Of a DNA stretch of 9,001 nucleotides, positions 5,483 to 9,001 are shown piece by piece. The position numbers and the translations under genes were made by a program. Each line of letters starts with the position of its first letter. Positions within the stretch are counted from its first letter, which is position 1. The DNA is from Bacteroidales bacterium (GTDB lineage Bacteria; Bacteroidota; Bacteroidia; Bacteroidales; JAOZTL01): contig JAOZTL010000103.1 in assembly GCA_029942205.1 (NCBI GenBank), positions 1-9,001 on the forward strand. The letters are read 5' to 3'. The notes under the pieces are model-generated. The model was not told the origin of the DNA. It saw nothing but the letters and a program-made list of their open reading frames with translations, and searched no databases.

Positions 5483-8266
5483 ATGAAAAAAAAAATACTA
5501 CTTCTTTTATCGATACTACAAGTTTTCAATTTATTTGGTCAAGTTATTGTTTCTAATCCTTTTTTTTCGACAATAAACGATGACATTACCATCACGTTTG
5601 ATGCCTCGCTAGGCAACCAAGCATTAAAAGATTTTACTGGCGACATTTACGCACACACGGGGCTAATCACGGCAAGCAGCACTAACGGTGGCGATTGGAA
5701 ATACGTAAAAACTAGCTGGGGCGAAAATACGCATGAAACCAAATTAACCCGAATTAGTACCAATATTTACGAATTAAAAATAACGCCTAATTTAATCAGC
5801 TATTACGGCGTGCCTACCAGCGAGACGGTGTTGCAAATCGCATTTGTGTTTCGGAATACCGACGGTAGCAAACAAGGAAAAACGACGACAGGCAGCGATA
5901 TTTTTTTAGACGTATACACAAACGGGCTAAACCTGAAAATAACAAGTCCGAGTGAAGCCCAAATTGTCCCTTTGAATACCGAAATAATCATTGAGGCGCA
6001 GGCATCGAATTCCGATGTACTTACTCTTTTTATTGATGAACAAAAAATAACGACAAGCAATACGCAAACGTTAAGCTACACGCATACGGCAAGCGTTGCA
6101 GGCGGGCACAACATTCGTGTGCAAGCCGAAGGATTGGGCGAAATAAAAAATGACGAAACATTTTATTTAATCGAACCAACAATAGAAATTGCAGAACTGC
6201 CTACGGGCATGCACGATGGCATCAATTACGTTGATAACCAAACGGTTACGCTGGTGCTTTATGCGCCTTACAAGCAAGAAGTATTTGTAATTGGCGATTT
6301 TAATAATTGGCAATTTGACGAAACTTATTACATGAAACGAACACCCGATGCCAAACGTTATTGGCTTACAATTTCGGGTTTAACTCCACAAAAAGAATAT
6401 TTATTTCAATACCTAATCGACCGAAGCATCCGCATTGCCGATCCGTATACCGAAAAAGTAAGCGACCCATGGAACGACAAATACATCACTGCGGAAGTGT
6501 ATCCGAATTTGATCGCTTATCCCGACCAAAAAACCAGCGGAATTGCCGCCTCGTTTCAAACCGCTCAAACACCTTATGCTTGGCAAACGACAAATTTTGT
6601 TGCTCCCAAAAAAGAAGATTTGGTGATTTATGAACTACACCTGAGAGACTACACCGCCAATGGCGACATCAAAACGGTGATGGACACACTCAATTATCTC
6701 GAAACTTTGGGGGTAAATGCGATAGAACTAATGCCGATCAACGAGTTTGAGGGCAACGACAGCTGGGGCTACAATCCGTCGTTTTATTTTGCTACCGACA
6801 AAGCTTACGGAACTAAAAATGACTACAAAGCATTTATCGACGAGTGCCACCGACGTGGGATTGCGGTTTTTATCGACATGGTGCTCAACCATTCGTATAG
6901 CCAATCGCCATTCCTACAAATGTATTTCAACGCTGCCGCTGGCGAGTACGGGCAACCACAATCCATTAATCCGTGGTACAACGAAACGTCGCCAAACACA
7001 AGCTACTCGTGGGGTTACGACTTCAATCACGAAAGCGAGCAAACCAAAACTTTGGTAGACAGTATTACGCATTTTTGGCTTACGGAGTATCAAGTGGATG
7101 GCTTCCGATTCGATTTTACCAAGGGATTCACCAATGTAGGCGGCGATGGCTGGACTTACGATGCATCACGAATTGCTATTTTGAAACGAATGGCTGATGA
7201 AATTTGGAAAGTAAAACCAGCAGCAACAGTCATTCTGGAGCATTTGGCGGATAATACCGAAGAAAAAGTTCTTGCCAACTATGGCATGTTATTGTGGGGA
7301 AATATTAATCATGCTTATAATCAATCAACCATGGGCTACGCCTCTGATGCTGATTTTTCATGGGCTTCGTACCAAAACAGAGGCTGGACACAAGCCAATT
7401 TAATCGCCTACATGGAAAGCCACGATGAGGAACGTCTAATGTATAAAAATCTCCAATGGGGAAACAAAAATGACAATTACGACATCACCAAATTATGGAT
7501 TTCACTACAACGTATGGAACTTGCGGCGGCGTTTTATTTCACCATTCCTGGACCTAAAATGATTTGGCAGTTTGGCGAATTGGGCTACGATTACAGCATT
7601 GACCACAACGACCGTGTGGGGCGCAAACCCATTCGCTGGGATTATTTCGAAATCAGCGACCGCAAACGTTTGTATCAAGTGTATTCGGAACTAATCGGCT
7701 TGAAAAAAGAACTCGACGTTTTTGAAAGTTCCAATTATTCGTTATCGGTCAGTGGATTAACTAAACGTATGAAATTAAGCCATGCAGACATGAACATGAT
7801 CGTTATTGGGAATTTTGGTATCGAGCCGCTAAGTATAAATCCTGATTTTCATTCGGTTGGTACGTGGTACGATTATTTTTCGGGAGAATCGATTGAAATC
7901 ACCAACACTATCGACGAAATAAGCTTACAACCAGGCGAATACCGATTATACACCGATAAACAATTGAACAAGCCAGAGATAATTACATCCAAAATAGAAA
8001 TTTTAACACAAAACATCCATATTTCGGTTTATCCGAATCCATCAAACGATATTTTCTCTATTAATTTTGACTTGATGAAGGCTGATTTTGTGCACGTTTC
8101 AATAATCGACAGCAATGGCAGATTGATTGAAACATTGAATAACAAAGAGCTTGCTGCGCATACCCAATATTTTACATGGAATGCAACGAAGATAGAGGCT
8201 GGTGTTTATTTTTTATTAATTCGTAACAGTAATGGATTAAGTACGCATCAACTAATTCTAAATTAA
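5483..8266 (+). CDS. Secreted GH13 alpha-amylase-family enzyme with CBM48 and T9SS sorting domain
   Basis: A 927-residue enzyme acting on starch or maltodextrin outside the cell. Order: signal peptide (1 to about 20, MKKKILLLLSILQVFNLFGQ); beta-rich N-terminal domain (about 21-148) with GDIYAHTG and DWKYVKTSW; Ig-like domain (about 152-230); CBM48 (about 242-335, core GDFNNW 271-276); GH13 barrel (about 375-750); C-terminal beta domain; T9SS type A sorting domain (846-927, starting HISVYPNPSN and ending in KIEAGVYFLLI and the last strand). All four GH13 regions are intact: D465-MVLNH, GFR542-F-D544 nucleophile, E586 acid/base in VILEHLA, and H647-D648 in MESHDEERL. CBM48 and WGYNPSFYFATDKAYGT recall the pullulanase/branching-enzyme side of GH13. 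Amylase, debranching or branching activity cannot be decided from sequence. It starts 288 nt after maltose phosphorylase, beyond the repeats, so it may have its own promoter, but I see no strong one. Confidence 0.92.
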   Translation: MKKKILLLLSILQVFNLFGQVIVSNPFFSTINDDITITFDASLGNQALKDFTGDIYAHTGLITASSTNGGDWKYVKTSWGENTHETKLTRISTNIYELKITPNLISYYGVPTSETVLQIAFVFRNTDGSKQGKTTTGSDIFLDVYTNGLNLKITSPSEAQIVPLNTEIIIEAQASNSDVLTLFIDEQKITTSNTQTLSYTHTASVAGGHNIRVQAEGLGEIKNDETFYLIEPTIEIAELPTGMHDGINYVDNQTVTLVLYAPYKQEVFVIGDFNNWQFDETYYMKRTPDAKRYWLTISGLTPQKEYLFQYLIDRSIRIADPYTEKVSDPWNDKYITAEVYPNLIAYPDQKTSGIAASFQTAQTPYAWQTTNFVAPKKEDLVIYELHLRDYTANGDIKTVMDTLNYLETLGVNAIELMPINEFEGNDSWGYNPSFYFATDKAYGTKNDYKAFIDECHRRGIAVFIDMVLNHSYSQSPFLQMYFNAAAGEYGQPQSINPWYNETSPNTSYSWGYDFNHESEQTKTLVDSITHFWLTEYQVDGFRFDFTKGFTNVGGDGWTYDASRIAILKRMADEIWKVKPAATVILEHLADNTEEKVLANYGMLLWGNINHAYNQSTMGYASDADFSWASYQNRGWTQANLIAYMESHDEERLMYKNLQWGNKNDNYDITKLWISLQRMELAAAFYFTIPGPKMIWQFGELGYDYSIDHNDRVGRKPIRWDYFEISDRKRLYQVYSELIGLKKELDVFESSNYSLSVSGLTKRMKLSHADMNMIVIGNFGIEPLSINPDFHSVGTWYDYFSGESIEITNTIDEISLQPGEYRLYTDKQLNKPEIITSKIEILTQNIHISVYPNPSNDIFSINFDLMKADFVHVSIIDSNGRLIETLNNKELAAHTQYFTWNATKIEAGVYFLLIRNSNGLSTHQLILN

Positions 8267-8312
8267 GCACTTATTTTGTCCAATTCCTTATCAACCAAAA
8301 AAAGAACAAACT

Positions 8313-9001
8313 ATGTTGAAAAACGTCATTTTATTTTTATCGATTGCAATATTTTTAGTATCATGCAGTCAAGAACTAAAACCTCTAAAAATGCCTAAAC
8401 AAAGCCATTTGGTAGGATTAGCTAGCCCTATTTTGCTAGATTTTGATGAAACTATTGTAACACTTACCGATTATTTTCCAAATATCAAAATAATCGATTC
8501 GATAGCTGTTCCTGAAGGAATTACGATGGAATTATCCGAAGATCAATCCGTATTGACACTAAAAAGCAACCCTACGCAATTAGCTGCATTAAGCACTTTA
8601 AACGTATGGATTGAGGGCTTTAGCTATCAAATTCTATTGAAGAAATCCGTTAAAATAAAATATAAATTCAGCTTTGATCCTCAAGGCAAAAAGTACGAAA
8701 AAGTACAATTAGCAGGCGAAATAAATGCTTGGAATCCAGCCAATACCAAATTAATCAAAAATGGCGAATTATGGGAAACCGAATTGATTCTAGCCACTGG
8801 CAACTACCAGTATCAAGTGGTTTTGGACGGAACTTGGATGCTTGACCCTACGGCTACCGACAGCATCGACAATGGCATGGGAGGCTACAACTCGTTGTTA
8901 AAAATAGGCGAATCGAACAGCAAACAGCCCCGTTTATTCAGCATTTCGGATAATAATGAGCAAATTAGTATTTCAGCAGAAAATAATTGTACCGAATTAT
9001 T
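8313..9001 (+). CDS. Lipoprotein with CBM48-like domain, probable GH13 enzyme, cut by window end
   Basis: The first 229 residues are visible, with the frame open to the last base. The N-terminus MLKNVILFLSIAIFLVSC is a lipoprotein signal with the lipidated Cys at 18. It is followed by SQELKP, which only weakly resembles the acidic/lysine surface-export signal of flavobacterial lipoproteins, so periplasmic or surface location is open. Residues about 30-112 are a beta-rich stretch I cannot assign. Residues about 113-199 look like a CBM48/E-set glycogen-binding domain: LAGEINAWNP (133-142), WETELILATGNYQYQVVLDG and WMLDPTATDS. This arrangement precedes the catalytic barrel in neopullulanase/cyclomaltodextrinase-like GH13 enzymes of Bacteroidota, but no catalytic residue is in view, so the activity is inferred. 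The gene starts 46 nt after the secreted GH13 gene, without an intervening hairpin and T run, and is probably cotranscribed with it. Confidence 0.8.
   Translation, partial: MLKNVILFLSIAIFLVSCSQELKPLKMPKQSHLVGLASPILLDFDETIVTLTDYFPNIKIIDSIAVPEGITMELSEDQSVLTLKSNPTQLAALSTLNVWIEGFSYQILLKKSVKIKYKFSFDPQGKKYEKVQLAGEINAWNPANTKLIKNGELWETELILATGNYQYQVVLDGTWMLDPTATDSIDNGMGGYNSLLKIGESNSKQPRLFSISDNNEQISISAENNCTEL

Noticed and set aside
6747..7058. Alternative + frame of 103 codons inside the secreted GH13
   Set aside because: It overlaps the catalytic barrel with intact regions I and II in the main frame, and its composition is rich in Thr, Arg and Ser, as expected of an out-of-frame reading.

Overview
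The window is AT-rich and looks like a member of the Bacteroidota, most likely a Flavobacterium-like Flavobacteriia. The evidence is a type IX secretion (T9SS) C-terminal sorting domain, a promoter matching the Bacteroidota pattern TTG-N20-TAnnTTTG, the absence of Shine-Dalgarno sequences before the starts, and proteins of the flavobacterial maltose/starch locus type. All five genes lie on the + strand.

Layout: positions 1-594 are non-coding. They hold a large composite hairpin (156-217), a LacI/CcpA-like operator candidate (254-267), a good promoter (322-352), and a leader of roughly 235 nt with several small hairpins. Then come an SLC45/GPH-type MFS sugar transporter (595-2094), a beta-phosphoglucomutase overlapping it by 8-11 nt (2087-2770), and a GH65 maltose phosphorylase (2861-5194). 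A 288-nt gap follows, containing a degenerate 28-30-nt palindromic repeat, partly in tandem. It is followed by a 927-residue secreted GH13 enzyme with CBM48 and T9SS tail (5483-8266), and by the first 229 residues of a lipoprotein with a CBM48-like domain (8313 to the window end). The lipoprotein is probably a second GH13 enzyme cut by the edge.

How the genes fit together (inference from families): the GH13 enzymes outside the cytoplasm shorten starch or maltodextrins. The MFS protein brings maltose or short maltodextrins across the inner membrane. Maltose phosphorylase splits maltose with phosphate into glucose and beta-glucose 1-phosphate, and beta-phosphoglucomutase turns the latter into glucose 6-phosphate. 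One of the two glucose units is therefore phosphorylated without ATP. No SusC/SusD pair, LacI regulator or glucokinase is visible here; they would have to lie outside.

The pathway itself is known, and I see no new enzyme system. The parts worth a second look are the non-coding ones: the repeat family shared by the operon leader and the 5.2-5.4 kb gap, the composite hairpin at 156-217, and the structured leader. Among the proteins, they are the poorly characterised N-terminal domain of the secreted GH13 and the two extra hydrophobic segments in the transporter.
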